64,000 bases of DNA from Fimbriimonadaceae bacterium (GCA_022843485.1 JALHNM010000011.1:26831-90830), one strand, 5' to 3'. Positions 43,356 to 53,244 are shown, numbered from the stretch's first letter. Numbers and translations are program-made. Notes: generated by a model from the letters alone, not told the origin.

Positions 43356-46300
43356 ATGATCCTGAGCTCTCTCGCCCTGAGCGTGGCGATTGGCCAGGCC
43401 ACGCTCGCGACGACCGAGCGCGACCTGCGGGGGCAGGTCGATCTGTGGTCGCTGAAGAGCGTCGAGCGGGCCGAGAAGGCGACGAAGGACAACCTCGCCG
43501 CGAAGCGGGCCCTGGGGCTGCTGAAGTCGGGCGAGGAGCGCGCCCTCAAGAAGCGGGGCTCCTACTACGAGCTTCGGGCCCAGCTCCTGCGGGCGAGGGC
43601 GTGGCCGGAGGACCGGATCGACGTCTCGCGGTACCAGAGGGCGATGGAGCACAAGAGGCTCATGCCCGCGGCCCCGGTGGGCGACTACATCGGGACGGGC
43701 TGGACCTTCTTCGGGCCTCGCAACATGTCGGCGGGGAACCCCCAACTCGGCACGAGCCCGATCACGGGACGGGTCAACGCCGTCCGCCACGACCCGCTCA
43801 ACCCGACCACGTGGTGGGTCGGCGGCGCGACCGGCGGCGTGAGCAAGACCACGAACAACGGGGCGGGCTTCTCGATCCTGGCCGACACCTGGGATTACAT
43901 GTACGTGAGCGACATCGACGTCGACCCGGCGAACAGTAACCGGGTCGCGGTGGCGACCGGCGACTTCCCGGGGTGGTGGGGCTACGGCATGGGGATCATG
44001 GTCACGACCAACGGCGGGTCGATCTGGACGAACCGGCTGCGGTCGGAACTGGCTGGGGCGGAGGCCTCGGACGTCATGTACTCGCCCGACACCTCAGGCG
44101 TGCTGCTCGTGAGCGCGGGCCGGGGGTCGAACACGGCCGGTCGGGGTGTCTGGCGCTCCACCGACAGCGGGACGAACTGGACTCGGGTGCTCTCGCAACC
44201 GGGCACGGGGATGGCCCGGCTAGCCTACTCCCTCCGCTCGAACAACGTGCGTAACGTCTACGCCTCCTCGGATAGGGACGGCTACGTCTGGCGGAGCCGG
44301 GACGACGGGGCCACGTGGCAGACCGCCCACTTGCCGGTGAGCGACCTGGGCCTGGTCTCCCTGGCCACCTCCACCACCGCCCGCGACACGGTGTACGCCT
44401 ACTCGTCCGACGGGTGGGTCTACCGCAGCACGGACGCGGGCGACAACTGGACGGTGATCAACGGGAACATCTCGAGCGTGCTCGGCGGGTTCGACGACAC
44501 GTGGCGGCAGACGACGTACAACTACGCCTTCGGGGTCCTCAATAGCCAGCCGGACGGCTCGGGCACCGACGTGCTCTTCCTGGGCATGGTCGATATCTTC
44601 GTCACCAAGAATCCCAACGTGGCGAACCCGACGTGGACCGTGCCGTTCCGAAACGGGGGCACCCGGCTCATCCACGCCGACTGCCACGGGTTCTCGCGGC
44701 ACCCCTCGCTTCAGAACCGGGCTCTCGTGGGCACGGACGGCGGGGTGTGGGAGATCACCTTCACCGGCATCCTGGGCCTCGAGTGGACAGTGATCAACAA
44801 GAACGAGTCGTTGCGGTTGACCGAGCACCTCCACCTCTCGGCGCACCCGGACGCCAGCGCCCAGCCGGACTACGTGCTCACGAGCATGTGGCACAACGGG
44901 GCGACCACGTCCGACAACGACCCCTGGAACTGGCGGGGCCTGCACGGCGCCGACGGCATGTACACGGCCATCGACGACGTCAACCCGAACATCCAGTTCT
45001 CCAGCATTCAGAACCTCGGCCAGGGCGGCAACGGGGACGTCGAGATCATCGCGACCAGCAACGCCTGGTCGAGTGCGACGACCTTCACCCGCTCGACGAC
45101 CGAGACCTTCCCGTTCATCACCCCGTGGACCGAGGTGCCGGGGGAGAGCGGGTCGCTCTACTTCGCCGCCAGCAGGCTCTGGAAGTCCAGGCTCGTGGGC
45201 GGTGTCATGACCTGGAACACCAACGTCACGGGTTCGGCAGTCGGCCCGTCGGGGAGCTCGGTGACGGCCATCATGGCGGCGTCGGCCTCGACCGTCTTCC
45301 TCGGGAACGACGTGGGCGAGGTGCGTGGGGCCCTCAACGTGGTCACCGGCGGTACGCCCGTGCTCGCTACCCTCCCCGGGGTCATCACCTCGATCGCCGT
45401 GGGGACGACGGACTCTGACGACCTGCTCGTGACCACTGGCAACGGGCGTTTCCCCGAGGGCGAGGGCGCCGTGTGGGAGATCCTCGACGCCACCGACCCC
45501 GTCAACCGCCAGGTGATCAACCGGAGCGGTTCGGGCACGACGGCCCTGCCCGCCATAGGGGCGAACTGGATCGTCCGCGACCCCTTCAGCCCGGGCTCGA
45601 CGTGGTACGCGGCCACCGACCTCGGGGTCTTCTACACCCAGGACCGCGGGGCGAACTGGTTCAACGCCACGGAGCCGCTCGGCCTGCCGAACGCCCTCAT
45701 CTACCACCTCGCGGTCAGTGACGGGTACCTCTACGCCGGCACCTTTGGGCGTGGGGTCTGGCGGATGCAGCTTCGTCAAACGGCGCCGGACGTCACGGCG
45801 TTCTCCTTCACGAACGCCGACGTCACCGGAGGGAACACGGCACAGGCGACGGTCACCCTCGCGACGGCCACGCCGCCCGCCGGCCTCGACGTGCTCATCA
45901 CCTCGAGCAACGCGCTTGCCGTGCCTCCCCAATCCGTCTTCGTCCCGGGCGGGAGGACGGTGTCGAACGTGAACGTCCGCACGAACATCGTCGGCGCCAA
46001 CTCGACCGTCACCGTCACGGCCCTCTCGGGCAACGGCCAGGCGAGCGACTCCATCGTGGTGCGGGAGTGCAGCGTCATCGGTGTGAGCGTGCCGAACGTG
46101 ACCGGGGGTAACTCGGTGCAGGGCACGGTGACGCTCGATCGGGCGGCGCCCATGGGTGGCCTCCCCGTCGATCTGAGCGACAACGACGCCGGGACGACCG
46201 TGCCCGCCCAGGCCACCGTTCCCGAAGGGGCGACGGTGGGGACGTTCACGGTGCAGACCCAGCTCACCCCGGTGGACCGGACGGTCACCGTCCAGGCCTC

Positions 46301-47405
46301 GGGCCCGGGCAGCGGTGCCCAGGATTCGTTCACCCGGCTCGGCGTGGCGCTCACGTCCATCTCGGTCAGCCCCGACCCGGTGTGGAACACCCAACCCTCG
46401 GGGATCACGCTGACCTTGAACCGTGCCGCCCCGACCTCGGGCTTCCCTGTGTCGGTGCTCAGCGGGAACCCGGCGGTGGCGAGCGTCCCGTCGACCTTCT
46501 CGGTGCCCGGTGGGCGCACGACGACGATCGTGCCGATCGAGACGGTGTGGGTGCCGACCGACACCACGGTGGCCTTCCGGGTGACCGACCCGTACCAGGG
46601 CTTCCTCGAGGACACGCTCCTCGTCCGGAACCTGAGCGTGACCGGGCTCAGCTTCACCCCGAACCCGGTGGTGGGCGGGAACCAGGTCACGGGTACGGCG
46701 ACGCTCAACAAGAGCGTGGGCTCGACGCCGGTGACGCTCTCGGTCACGAACGGTAACCCCGCGTTGCTTCAGGTGCCGACGCAGGTGACCGTCCTGGCGA
46801 ACCAGTCGTCCGGCAGCTTCGTGGGCATCACGAACCCGCCCGGCTCGGTCTCCACGGCGGACGTCGAGGTTCAGCTCGGCTCCCGGCGCGACCCCGGGGC
46901 CTTCGCCGAGGCGCGGCTGACGGTCCTCCCGACCGTGATCACCGTGGTGCCCTCGAGCATCACCGTGAACCTCGGCCGGATCGACGCCGGATCGGTGGCG
47001 AGCCTGGCCACGACGGACGGCAACGTGCTGCGCGTGTGCCGGTTCGTCGTGCCGAACCAGACCGTCGCGCCGGTGACGGTGCAAGTCAACGGCACGGCAC
47101 CGGTGGGGTCGACCACGGCGCTGGAGGTCTTCGTGCGGTCGCGGATGTCGGTCACGGGGCTGTTCACCCAGAACCTTGAGGTGTTCAACTGGGTGACCAA
47201 CACCTGGGACACGGTGGACACCCGGACGGACAACTCGACGACGACGTTCGCGGACCGGGTTCTGCTCGGTTCGGGCGACCTGACCCGGTTGCTGCGGACG
47301 GACGGCTCCCTCCGGGTGCGGTACCGGGTGCGCAACACGGGCCCAGCCGCCTCGCCGACCTGGTGCCACGAGGTCGATCGGCTGAACTGGATCCTCCGGC
47401 CCTAA
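43356..47405 (+). CDS. large exported protein: Asp-box propeller, Ig-like repeats, shared C-terminal domain
   Basis: 1349 residues. A weak N-terminal export signal (ILSSLALSVAIGQA) is followed by a propeller region (about 110-800) with Asp boxes such as STDSGTNWT, SRDDGATWQ and STDAGDNWT, as in sialidases and xyloglucanases. Residues about 810-1195 hold four Ig-like repeats of about 90 residues (TGGNTAQATVTL, TGGNSVQGTVTL, GGNQVTGTATL). The last about 150 residues (from VVPSSITVNLGRIDAGS to VDRLNWILRP) match the C-terminal domain of the protein at 35053. No clear glycosidase catalytic residues were identified. It is probably a cell-surface binding protein. Confidence 0.85.
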   Translation: MILSSLALSVAIGQATLATTERDLRGQVDLWSLKSVERAEKATKDNLAAKRALGLLKSGEERALKKRGSYYELRAQLLRARAWPEDRIDVSRYQRAMEHKRLMPAAPVGDYIGTGWTFFGPRNMSAGNPQLGTSPITGRVNAVRHDPLNPTTWWVGGATGGVSKTTNNGAGFSILADTWDYMYVSDIDVDPANSNRVAVATGDFPGWWGYGMGIMVTTNGGSIWTNRLRSELAGAEASDVMYSPDTSGVLLVSAGRGSNTAGRGVWRSTDSGTNWTRVLSQPGTGMARLAYSLRSNNVRNVYASSDRDGYVWRSRDDGATWQTAHLPVSDLGLVSLATSTTARDTVYAYSSDGWVYRSTDAGDNWTVINGNISSVLGGFDDTWRQTTYNYAFGVLNSQPDGSGTDVLFLGMVDIFVTKNPNVANPTWTVPFRNGGTRLIHADCHGFSRHPSLQNRALVGTDGGVWEITFTGILGLEWTVINKNESLRLTEHLHLSAHPDASAQPDYVLTSMWHNGATTSDNDPWNWRGLHGADGMYTAIDDVNPNIQFSSIQNLGQGGNGDVEIIATSNAWSSATTFTRSTTETFPFITPWTEVPGESGSLYFAASRLWKSRLVGGVMTWNTNVTGSAVGPSGSSVTAIMAASASTVFLGNDVGEVRGALNVVTGGTPVLATLPGVITSIAVGTTDSDDLLVTTGNGRFPEGEGAVWEILDATDPVNRQVINRSGSGTTALPAIGANWIVRDPFSPGSTWYAATDLGVFYTQDRGANWFNATEPLGLPNALIYHLAVSDGYLYAGTFGRGVWRMQLRQTAPDVTAFSFTNADVTGGNTAQATVTLATATPPAGLDVLITSSNALAVPPQSVFVPGGRTVSNVNVRTNIVGANSTVTVTALSGNGQASDSIVVRECSVIGVSVPNVTGGNSVQGTVTLDRAAPMGGLPVDLSDNDAGTTVPAQATVPEGATVGTFTVQTQLTPVDRTVTVQASGPGSGAQDSFTRLGVALTSISVSPDPVWNTQPSGITLTLNRAAPTSGFPVSVLSGNPAVASVPSTFSVPGGRTTTIVPIETVWVPTDTTVAFRVTDPYQGFLEDTLLVRNLSVTGLSFTPNPVVGGNQVTGTATLNKSVGSTPVTLSVTNGNPALLQVPTQVTVLANQSSGSFVGITNPPGSVSTADVEVQLGSRRDPGAFAEARLTVLPTVITVVPSSITVNLGRIDAGSVASLATTDGNVLRVCRFVVPNQTVAPVTVQVNGTAPVGSTTALEVFVRSRMSVTGLFTQNLEVFNWVTNTWDTVDTRTDNSTTTFADRVLLGSGDLTRLLRTDGSLRVRYRVRNTGPAASPTWCHEVDRLNWILRP

Positions 47406-47412
47406 GCGGCTA

Positions 47413-47449
47413 GGGTCGGGGCGCGGGCGAAGAGCCTGCGCCCCGACCC
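47413..47449 (+). terminator. strong GC hairpin after the exoprotein gene
   Basis: Stem GGGTCGGGGCGC (47413-47424) with GCGCCCCGACCC (47438-47449), extended by GGGC/GCCT around loop GAAGA. It begins 7 bases after the stop. No T run follows, so termination may need Rho or work as a 3' end stabiliser. Confidence 0.65.
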
Positions 47450-47508
47450 GCATTATGCTCTCCCCTTAATGGCACTTTAACCTCCACCTGCGTCAGACTT
47501 TGGTCAAC

Positions 47509-48843
47509 ATGGATCGGCGCGAACTTCTCAAGAGTCTGGCCACGACGGGCGCGGGTGTAGGGTTGACGGGGTTGGTGGCCCGCCTCGGGTTGGAGCCCCC
47601 AGCGCTGCGGAGCGAGCCTGCTTCCGGCGGTTACGGGCCCCTCTCTCGCCGACGGGCGAAGAACACCGGTCGCGAACTCCTCGCGTTGCCCGCTGACTTC
47701 GAGTACACCGAGTTCGGGGCCGTCGGCTCGACCATGACGGACGGCCGCCCGACGCCGAGCCTTCACGACGGCATGGCGGCGTTCCCGGGGGTCGGCACCG
47801 TGCGGCTGGTGCGGAACCACGAGGTCTCTGGGACGGGCACCCCGATCACCGACCCTGCGCTCGCCTATGACCGCCGGGCCCGCGGGGGCACGACGACCAT
47901 CGACGTCCACCCGATCACCCGCCTCCCGGTGCGGAGCTGGGCGAGCCTCGGGGGGACGGTGCGCAACTGCGCGGGCGGGCCGACCCCGTGGGGGAGCTGG
48001 TTGACCTGCGAGGAGACGTTCGACGGCACCGCGGAGGGCTTCGAGAAGAAGCACGGCTACTGCTTCGAGGTCAGGGCGGTGAACCTGCCGACGAGTAGCG
48101 AGCCCGTCCCCGCAGCGGTGCCCGCCGCCCCGATCGTGGCGATGGGGCGGTTCTATCGGGAGGCGGTCGCGGTCGATCCTGGCACGGGCATCGTCTACCA
48201 GACGGAGGACCGCACCCGGGCCGGGGTCTACCGGTACGTCCCGACCCAACCGGGGCGGTTGGCGGCGGGTGGGGCGCTCCAGATGCTCCGCGTTGTGGGT
48301 CGGCCCAACGCCGACCTGCGCACCGGGCAGACGGTCGGCGCGCTCTTAACCGTCGATTGGGTCCAGATCCCGAACCCAGACCCCTCGACGGTCTCCGGCG
48401 TGTTCGACCAGGGGGCGGCTCGGGGCGGGGCCACGTTCGGCCGGCTCGAGGGGTGCTGGTGGGGCAACGGGAAGGTCTACCTCGTGGTCACCGACGGCGG
48501 GGACGCGGGGCTGGGCCAGGTGTGGCAGCTCGAGCCTCGGTTCGACGGGGGCGTTCTCTCGCTGCTGTTCGAGTCGCGGGACTCGGCGGTGCTGGAACGG
48601 CCGGACAACCTCTGCGTCAGTCCCCGGGGCGGGCTCGTGGTCTGCGAGGACGGGAGTGGCACCGATTTCGTGCGCGGGCTTACGCAAGGGGGCCAGATCT
48701 TCGACTTCGCACGCAACGAGACGACGAGCGGCGAGTTCGCGGGGGCTTGCTTCAGCCCGGACGGGCGGACGCTGTTCGTCAACATCCAGGACATCGGGGT
48801 CACCTTCGCGATCTGGGGTCCTTGGGAACGCGGGTCGCTCTGA
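47509..48843 (+). CDS. PhoX-like (DUF839) Tat-exported phosphatase family protein
   Basis: 444 residues from the ATG at 47509; a TTG at 47500 is the alternative. The N terminus MDRRELLKSLATTGAGVGLT is a twin-arginine signal. The rest fits the PhoX beta-propeller family: LVRNHEVSGTG, TTTIDVHPITRLPVRSWASL, CAGGPTPWGSWLTCEE, AVAVDPGTGIVYQTEDRTRA and DNLCVSPRGGLVVCEDG. PhoX enzymes are calcium/iron alkaline phosphatases, but many family members lack proven activity. It follows the hairpin of the exoprotein gene, so it probably has its own promoter. Confidence 0.88.
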   Translation: MDRRELLKSLATTGAGVGLTGLVARLGLEPPALRSEPASGGYGPLSRRRAKNTGRELLALPADFEYTEFGAVGSTMTDGRPTPSLHDGMAAFPGVGTVRLVRNHEVSGTGTPITDPALAYDRRARGGTTTIDVHPITRLPVRSWASLGGTVRNCAGGPTPWGSWLTCEETFDGTAEGFEKKHGYCFEVRAVNLPTSSEPVPAAVPAAPIVAMGRFYREAVAVDPGTGIVYQTEDRTRAGVYRYVPTQPGRLAAGGALQMLRVVGRPNADLRTGQTVGALLTVDWVQIPNPDPSTVSGVFDQGAARGGATFGRLEGCWWGNGKVYLVVTDGGDAGLGQVWQLEPRFDGGVLSLLFESRDSAVLERPDNLCVSPRGGLVVCEDGSGTDFVRGLTQGGQIFDFARNETTSGEFAGACFSPDGRTLFVNIQDIGVTFAIWGPWERGSL

Positions 48844-49018
48844 CCCCGCATCTCGTGGAAACGGGCCCCGCCGCCGCTCGGAAGGACTGAGCCTGCTGCT
48901 TCTGCTCTCTACGGGAGGCAGGAGGTCACCTTCGTGAGCGTGGTCCAACGCAGGCTACAGCGAGCCTGCGCGCCGCCATCTGGCGTGCCCCTACGGCCCA
49001 AAGAAGGTACATTCGTTT

Positions 49019-51322
49019 GTGAACAGTTTTCCCAGGATTGAGGCAACTCCTCGTTCGTTGCGCATTGCGTTGCTGGGGACGTTCCTTCCTCGACGGTGCG
49101 GGATCGCCGCCTTCTCCCACGACCTCGCCGAGCACCTGGCCCAGCACCCAGCGGCCCCGCTCGTGGACGTGTTCGCCATGGACGACGGTCGGCCCGCCGA
49201 GTACCCGCCGTCAGTCCTTCTCACTATCCCCCAAGAGCAGCCAGACGCCTACCGCGCCGCGGCCGATAGGATCCGCGCCGGGCGCCACGACGTCCTCTGC
49301 GTGCAGCACGAGTACGGCATCTTCGGCGGCGAGGCGGGCGGGCTCCTTCTGCACCTCTTGAACCGGGTGGACGTGCCCGTCGTCGTCACCCTTCACACCG
49401 TCCTCAAGTCCCCGGGGCCAGCCCAGAAGCAAGTCCTCGACGCCATCCTTCGGCGGGCAGACCGTGTGGTCGTCATGAGCACCAAGGCCGTGAGCCTGTT
49501 GGAAGAGTCCCACGCGGTCGACCTTTCGAAGGTCTCGCTCATTCCCCACGGCATCCCCGCCATCGACGGCTCGGAGCGCGAGGCCACCCGGGCCAGGTTC
49601 GGGGTGAAGGGGCCGCTCCTCCTCACGTTCGGGCTGCTCTCGCCGGATAAGGGCCTGCAGTACGCCATCCGCGCCATGCCCCGGATCCTCGCCGAACACC
49701 CGGAGGCCCGCTATCTGATCGTGGGTGCGACCCACCCCCAGCAGGCCAGTTCGCACGGTGAGACCTACCGCCGGTCGCTCGAACAGACCGTCGCCGACCT
49801 CGGACTCGGACACGCCGTGACCTTCGTGGACCGGTTCGTGCCGAAGGACGAGCTGACCCGCCTGCTCGGGGCCATGGACGTCTACATCACCCCCTACCTC
49901 AAGCAGGATCAGATCACGTCCGGGACGCTCGCTTACTCCATGGGGGCGGGGAAGGCGGTGGTCTCCACCCCGTACTGGTACGCCGAGGAGACCCTCGCCG
50001 ACGGTCGCGGCTGCCTTGTGCCGTTCCAGGACAGCGACGCCATCGCCGAGGCCGTTCTTGGCGTCTTCGCCCACCCCGAGCAGAGGGAGTCCATGAGCCA
50101 GGCCGCCGCCACCTTCGCGGCCGACATGCTCTGGCCCTCGGTCGCCGACCGCTACCTTCAGACCTTCCGCTCCTGCCAGGTTCGGGAGGCGCTCGTGGTG
50201 GGCGTCCCCAGCCCCTCGCCGAACGTCGAGTCCGGCGCTGAGGCGCCCCAGCTCGACCACCTGCTCGCCATGACCGACGACACGGGGCTCCTCCAGCACG
50301 CCACCTTCACCTTCCCGAACCGGGCCGAAGGCTACTGCGTGGACGACAACGCCCGGGCCCTTCTCTTCACGACCCAGTGCGAGGCGGCAGGGCTGCTGAG
50401 TCCGGTCCTCGCGGCCCTGCAGCGCAAGGCGCTGGCGTTCGTCCTGCACGCCCAGCACCCCTTGACCGGCCGGTTCCGCAACTTCATGGACTACACCCGG
50501 CGGTGGTTGGAGGAGGCGGGTTCGGAAGACTCGCACGGACGGTCGATGTGGTGTCTTGCCGCCGCCATGGCCGACGCCCAGGACCCCGACATGAGGGACG
50601 CCGCCGCCGGAGCGTGGCGCAGGGGCCTCCCCTCGCTCATGGCTCTCGGGAGCCCGCGCTCCTGGGCTTACGGCACTCTAGGGCTCGGACGGCTGGCCCA
50701 GGCGCTGCCGGGGGACCTCCGCGTCCGCGCATCCCTGTCGGAGTTGGCCTCTCGGCTGATGGCAGGTGCCCGTAAGTACGGCAGCCCAGAGTGGCCGTGG
50801 TTCGAGGCCTCGCTCAGCTACGCGAACCCCCGGCTTTGCCAGGCGCTCTTGGTGGCGGGCCACGTGCTCGGCGACGAACGGCAAGTCGAGCAGGGCCTGG
50901 GCTCGCTGGACTGGCTGGCCGACTTGCAGTGCGACGACTCGGACCGGTTCTCGCCCGTCGGCACCGACGGCCTCCGGCAAGGCGAGCACAAGACCCTCGC
51001 GTTCGACCAGCAACCGATCGAGGCCTGGACGATGGTCTCGGCCGCCCTCACCGCCCTCCACATCACCCAAGACGCCAAATGGATCCACGTCGCCCGCCGG
51101 GCGTTCGGCTGGTTCCATCGGGAGAACGCCCTCGGGCTGCCCATCTATGACGCCTCGACCGGCGGCTGCCGCGACGGGCTCCATGCCGACCGGGTCAGCC
51201 GCAACCAAGGCGCGGAGTCCACCCTCGCCTATCTCTGTTCGCTCGTCGAACTCCAGGCAGGCCTCCGGTCTGCCGCCTCGCCCCTGCCCGTCGATCGATC
51301 GGCCTTCGTGTTCGTCCCATGA
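49019..51322 (+). CDS. GT4 glycosyltransferase fused to a helical (alpha/alpha toroid-like) domain
   Basis: 767 residues from the GTG at 49019, with AGAAGG about 10 bases upstream. Residues 1-385 are a GT-B family 4 glycosyltransferase (LLGTFLPRRCGIAAFSHDLA, QHEYGIFGGEAGGLLLHLL, FGLLSPDKGLQYAIRAMP, ITPYLKQDQITSGTLAYSMG). Residues about 405-760 are a helical domain with Trp/His/Asp-rich motifs (GYCVDDNARALLF, GRFRNFMDYTRRW, WPWFEASLSYANPRL, FDQQPIEAWTMVSA), typical of six-hairpin glycosidase-like folds. It overlaps the GH130 gene by 4 bases, so the pair probably makes and phosphorolyses a mannose-containing glycan. Confidence 0.87.
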   Translation: MNSFPRIEATPRSLRIALLGTFLPRRCGIAAFSHDLAEHLAQHPAAPLVDVFAMDDGRPAEYPPSVLLTIPQEQPDAYRAAADRIRAGRHDVLCVQHEYGIFGGEAGGLLLHLLNRVDVPVVVTLHTVLKSPGPAQKQVLDAILRRADRVVVMSTKAVSLLEESHAVDLSKVSLIPHGIPAIDGSEREATRARFGVKGPLLLTFGLLSPDKGLQYAIRAMPRILAEHPEARYLIVGATHPQQASSHGETYRRSLEQTVADLGLGHAVTFVDRFVPKDELTRLLGAMDVYITPYLKQDQITSGTLAYSMGAGKAVVSTPYWYAEETLADGRGCLVPFQDSDAIAEAVLGVFAHPEQRESMSQAAATFAADMLWPSVADRYLQTFRSCQVREALVVGVPSPSPNVESGAEAPQLDHLLAMTDDTGLLQHATFTFPNRAEGYCVDDNARALLFTTQCEAAGLLSPVLAALQRKALAFVLHAQHPLTGRFRNFMDYTRRWLEEAGSEDSHGRSMWCLAAAMADAQDPDMRDAAAGAWRRGLPSLMALGSPRSWAYGTLGLGRLAQALPGDLRVRASLSELASRLMAGARKYGSPEWPWFEASLSYANPRLCQALLVAGHVLGDERQVEQGLGSLDWLADLQCDDSDRFSPVGTDGLRQGEHKTLAFDQQPIEAWTMVSAALTALHITQDAKWIHVARRAFGWFHRENALGLPIYDASTGGCRDGLHADRVSRNQGAESTLAYLCSLVELQAGLRSAASPLPVDRSAFVFVP

Positions 51323-52311
51323 ACCCCACCTTGCTCCAGCGCTCCCCCAAGAACCCTGTCTTGACCGCCGAGTCCTGGCCCTACCGGGTCAACACGGTCT
51401 TCAACCCAGGGGCCACCCTTCTCCCCGACGGTTCGACCCTGTTGCTCTGCCGGGTGGAGGACCACCGAGGGCTCTCTCACCTGTGCGCCGCCCGGTCGGC
51501 GGACGGTATAGACGGCTGGACCATCGACCCCGAGCCCACGTTCGCCCCTGACCCCTTGGGGCACCCCGAAGAGCTGTGGGGCGTAGAGGACCCCCGCATC
51601 ACCTTCGTCCCCGACCTGGGCCGCTACGTGATCGTCTACACCGCGTTCGGCAAGGCCGGGCCCGGAGTCGCCATCGCCACCACCGAGGACTTCGTCTCGT
51701 TCGACCGCATCGGGCTCGTGATGCAGTCCGACGACAAGGACGCCGCCCTCTTCCCGTGCCGTTTCGGGGGAGAGTTCGCGCTCATCCACCGGCCCTCGAA
51801 CGAACGCGGGGCCGACATCTGGATCTCCTTCTCGCCCGACCTCCAGAACTGGGGCGGCCATGCCGTGCTCCTGCCGGCGCGGCTCGGGGCTTGGTGGGAT
51901 TCCAACAAGGTCGGGCTATCCACGCCGCCGATCCTGACCGACGAGGGATGGCTCGTGCTCTACCACGGCGTGCGGCGGCACGCGTCCGGCTCCTTGTACC
52001 GGGTCGGGCTCGCGCTCTTCGACGCCAAAAACCCGGCCGTCTGTCTGCGGCGCGGCACCGGGTGGGTGTTCGGCCCGTCCGCCCGGTATGAGATCGAAGG
52101 GGACGTGCCCTACGTCGTCTTTCCCTGTGGAGTCACGCTCCGGCCCGACGGCGACACGCTCTATATCTACTATGGGGCCAGCGACACGTCCGTCTGCCTC
52201 GCCGTAGCCAGCGTCCGCGAGCTGCTCGCCCACCTCCGCGACGAGGGCAGCGAACTGACCGGGGTTGCCGGGATGCACTTCGAACAGGCGATCCTCGACA
52301 CCGCTCCCTGA
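51319..52311 (+). CDS. GH130 family glycoside phosphorylase-like protein
   Basis: 330 residues starting in the ATGA overlap with the GT4 stop. Five-bladed propeller with GH130 signatures: NTVFNPGATLLPDGSTLLLC, RVEDHRGLSHL, ELWGVEDPRITF, the W/DSNKVGLSTPPILT region and GWLVLYHGV. GH130 enzymes phosphorolyse beta-mannosides to mannose 1-phosphate; some are hydrolases. Whether the phosphate-binding residues are complete cannot be told by eye. The operon with a GT4 suggests a coupled synthesis and turnover function. Confidence 0.88.
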   Translation: MNPTLLQRSPKNPVLTAESWPYRVNTVFNPGATLLPDGSTLLLCRVEDHRGLSHLCAARSADGIDGWTIDPEPTFAPDPLGHPEELWGVEDPRITFVPDLGRYVIVYTAFGKAGPGVAIATTEDFVSFDRIGLVMQSDDKDAALFPCRFGGEFALIHRPSNERGADIWISFSPDLQNWGGHAVLLPARLGAWWDSNKVGLSTPPILTDEGWLVLYHGVRRHASGSLYRVGLALFDAKNPAVCLRRGTGWVFGPSARYEIEGDVPYVVFPCGVTLRPDGDTLYIYYGASDTSVCLAVASVRELLAHLRDEGSELTGVAGMHFEQAILDTAP

Positions 52312-52353
52312 CCCGCTTCGCTCCTCCCGCCCTAACTGGACCGTCCCTAGTGC

Positions 52354-52620
52354 GTGCTCGTGATGGTCGTCGAGAGGTTCCGTTCAGGCGGGCCTGATCA
52401 GGTCGGGGCCCGGTTCCGCACCCAGGGCCGGCTTATCCCCGAGGGCTCTGGAGTCGAGTTCGTCGAGAGCTGGATGACTCCCGACGGCTCGCGCTGCTAC
52501 CAACTCATGCGCACGCCCACCCTCGCCGCCCTCGAGCCCTGGCTCGAAGCTTGGTCGGACCTCGTCGAGTTCGAGGTCACCGGGGTCGTGCCGTCGGCGG
52601 AGTTCTGGGCGTCTGGCTGA
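52354..52620 (+). CDS. DUF3303-like small protein
   Basis: 88 residues from a GTG start. The pattern LVMVVERFRSGGPDQVGARF, ESWMTPDGSRCYQLM and WSDLVEFEV matches my memory of DUF3303, a ferredoxin-like fold family of unknown function. It follows GH130 by 42 bases and may be co-transcribed with it. Confidence 0.72.
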   Translation: MLVMVVERFRSGGPDQVGARFRTQGRLIPEGSGVEFVESWMTPDGSRCYQLMRTPTLAALEPWLEAWSDLVEFEVTGVVPSAEFWASG

Positions 52621-52782
52621 GCCGTGGACGCCAACGAGGCTCCCAAGCTCAGAGCCATCGAGCCATGCCGCGTGGCCCAGGGGCGAACCCTCCATCATGA
52701 CAATCCCGAACTCGGGAACCAGAAAGACGACCGCCCAAGTCGCCGACGTATACTCTCCCCAGACCGACGGAGGCCGAAGCCG

Positions 52783-53244
52783 ATGACGCCGCTCTTCAAG
52801 AAGCTCAACTACAGGGGCCAGCCCCGGGTCACCGTCATCGGGGCGCCGGACTCGTTCCGGCTCGAGATGGAGGCCATGGCGGGTGTCACCGAGTTCAGGG
52901 AAGGCTTCGACGGCCCCACCGACGCGGCCTTCGTCATCGGCTTCGCCCAGCGCCAGGCAGAGGTCGACGCCATCGCCGCCCAGGTCGGCCGTGCCACGAC
53001 TGGCGACGCCACCGTCTGGATCGCCTACCCCAAGGGCAGCTCTAAGCGGTACACCTGCGACTTCAACCGCGACACCGGATGGGACAAGATGGGCGAGATA
53101 GGGTTCGAACCCGTGCGCCAGGTCGCCATCGACGAGGACTGGTCCGCCCTCCGCTTCCGCCGGGTCGAGCACATCAAGACCATGATCCGCGGCTTCGCGA
53201 TGACCGAAGAAGGCAAAGCCAAAGCCCGCCAGACCCGAGGCTAA
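52783..53244 (+). CDS. DUF3052-like hypothetical protein
   Basis: 153 residues from the ATG at 52783, with GGAGG upstream. Longer frames toward 52624 have no support. The C-terminal half has VWIAYPKGSSKRYTCDFNRD and AIDEDWSALRFRRVEHIK, a pattern I associate with DUF3052 and YdeI-associated proteins. No enzymatic role is known. Confidence 0.68.
   Translation: MTPLFKKLNYRGQPRVTVIGAPDSFRLEMEAMAGVTEFREGFDGPTDAAFVIGFAQRQAEVDAIAAQVGRATTGDATVWIAYPKGSSKRYTCDFNRDTGWDKMGEIGFEPVRQVAIDEDWSALRFRRVEHIKTMIRGFAMTEEGKAKARQTRG

Noticed and set aside
44220..47453. 1077-residue open frame on the reverse strand
   Set aside because: Arg/His/Val-rich shadow of the exoprotein gene caused by high GC; the sense product has Asp boxes and Ig-like repeats.
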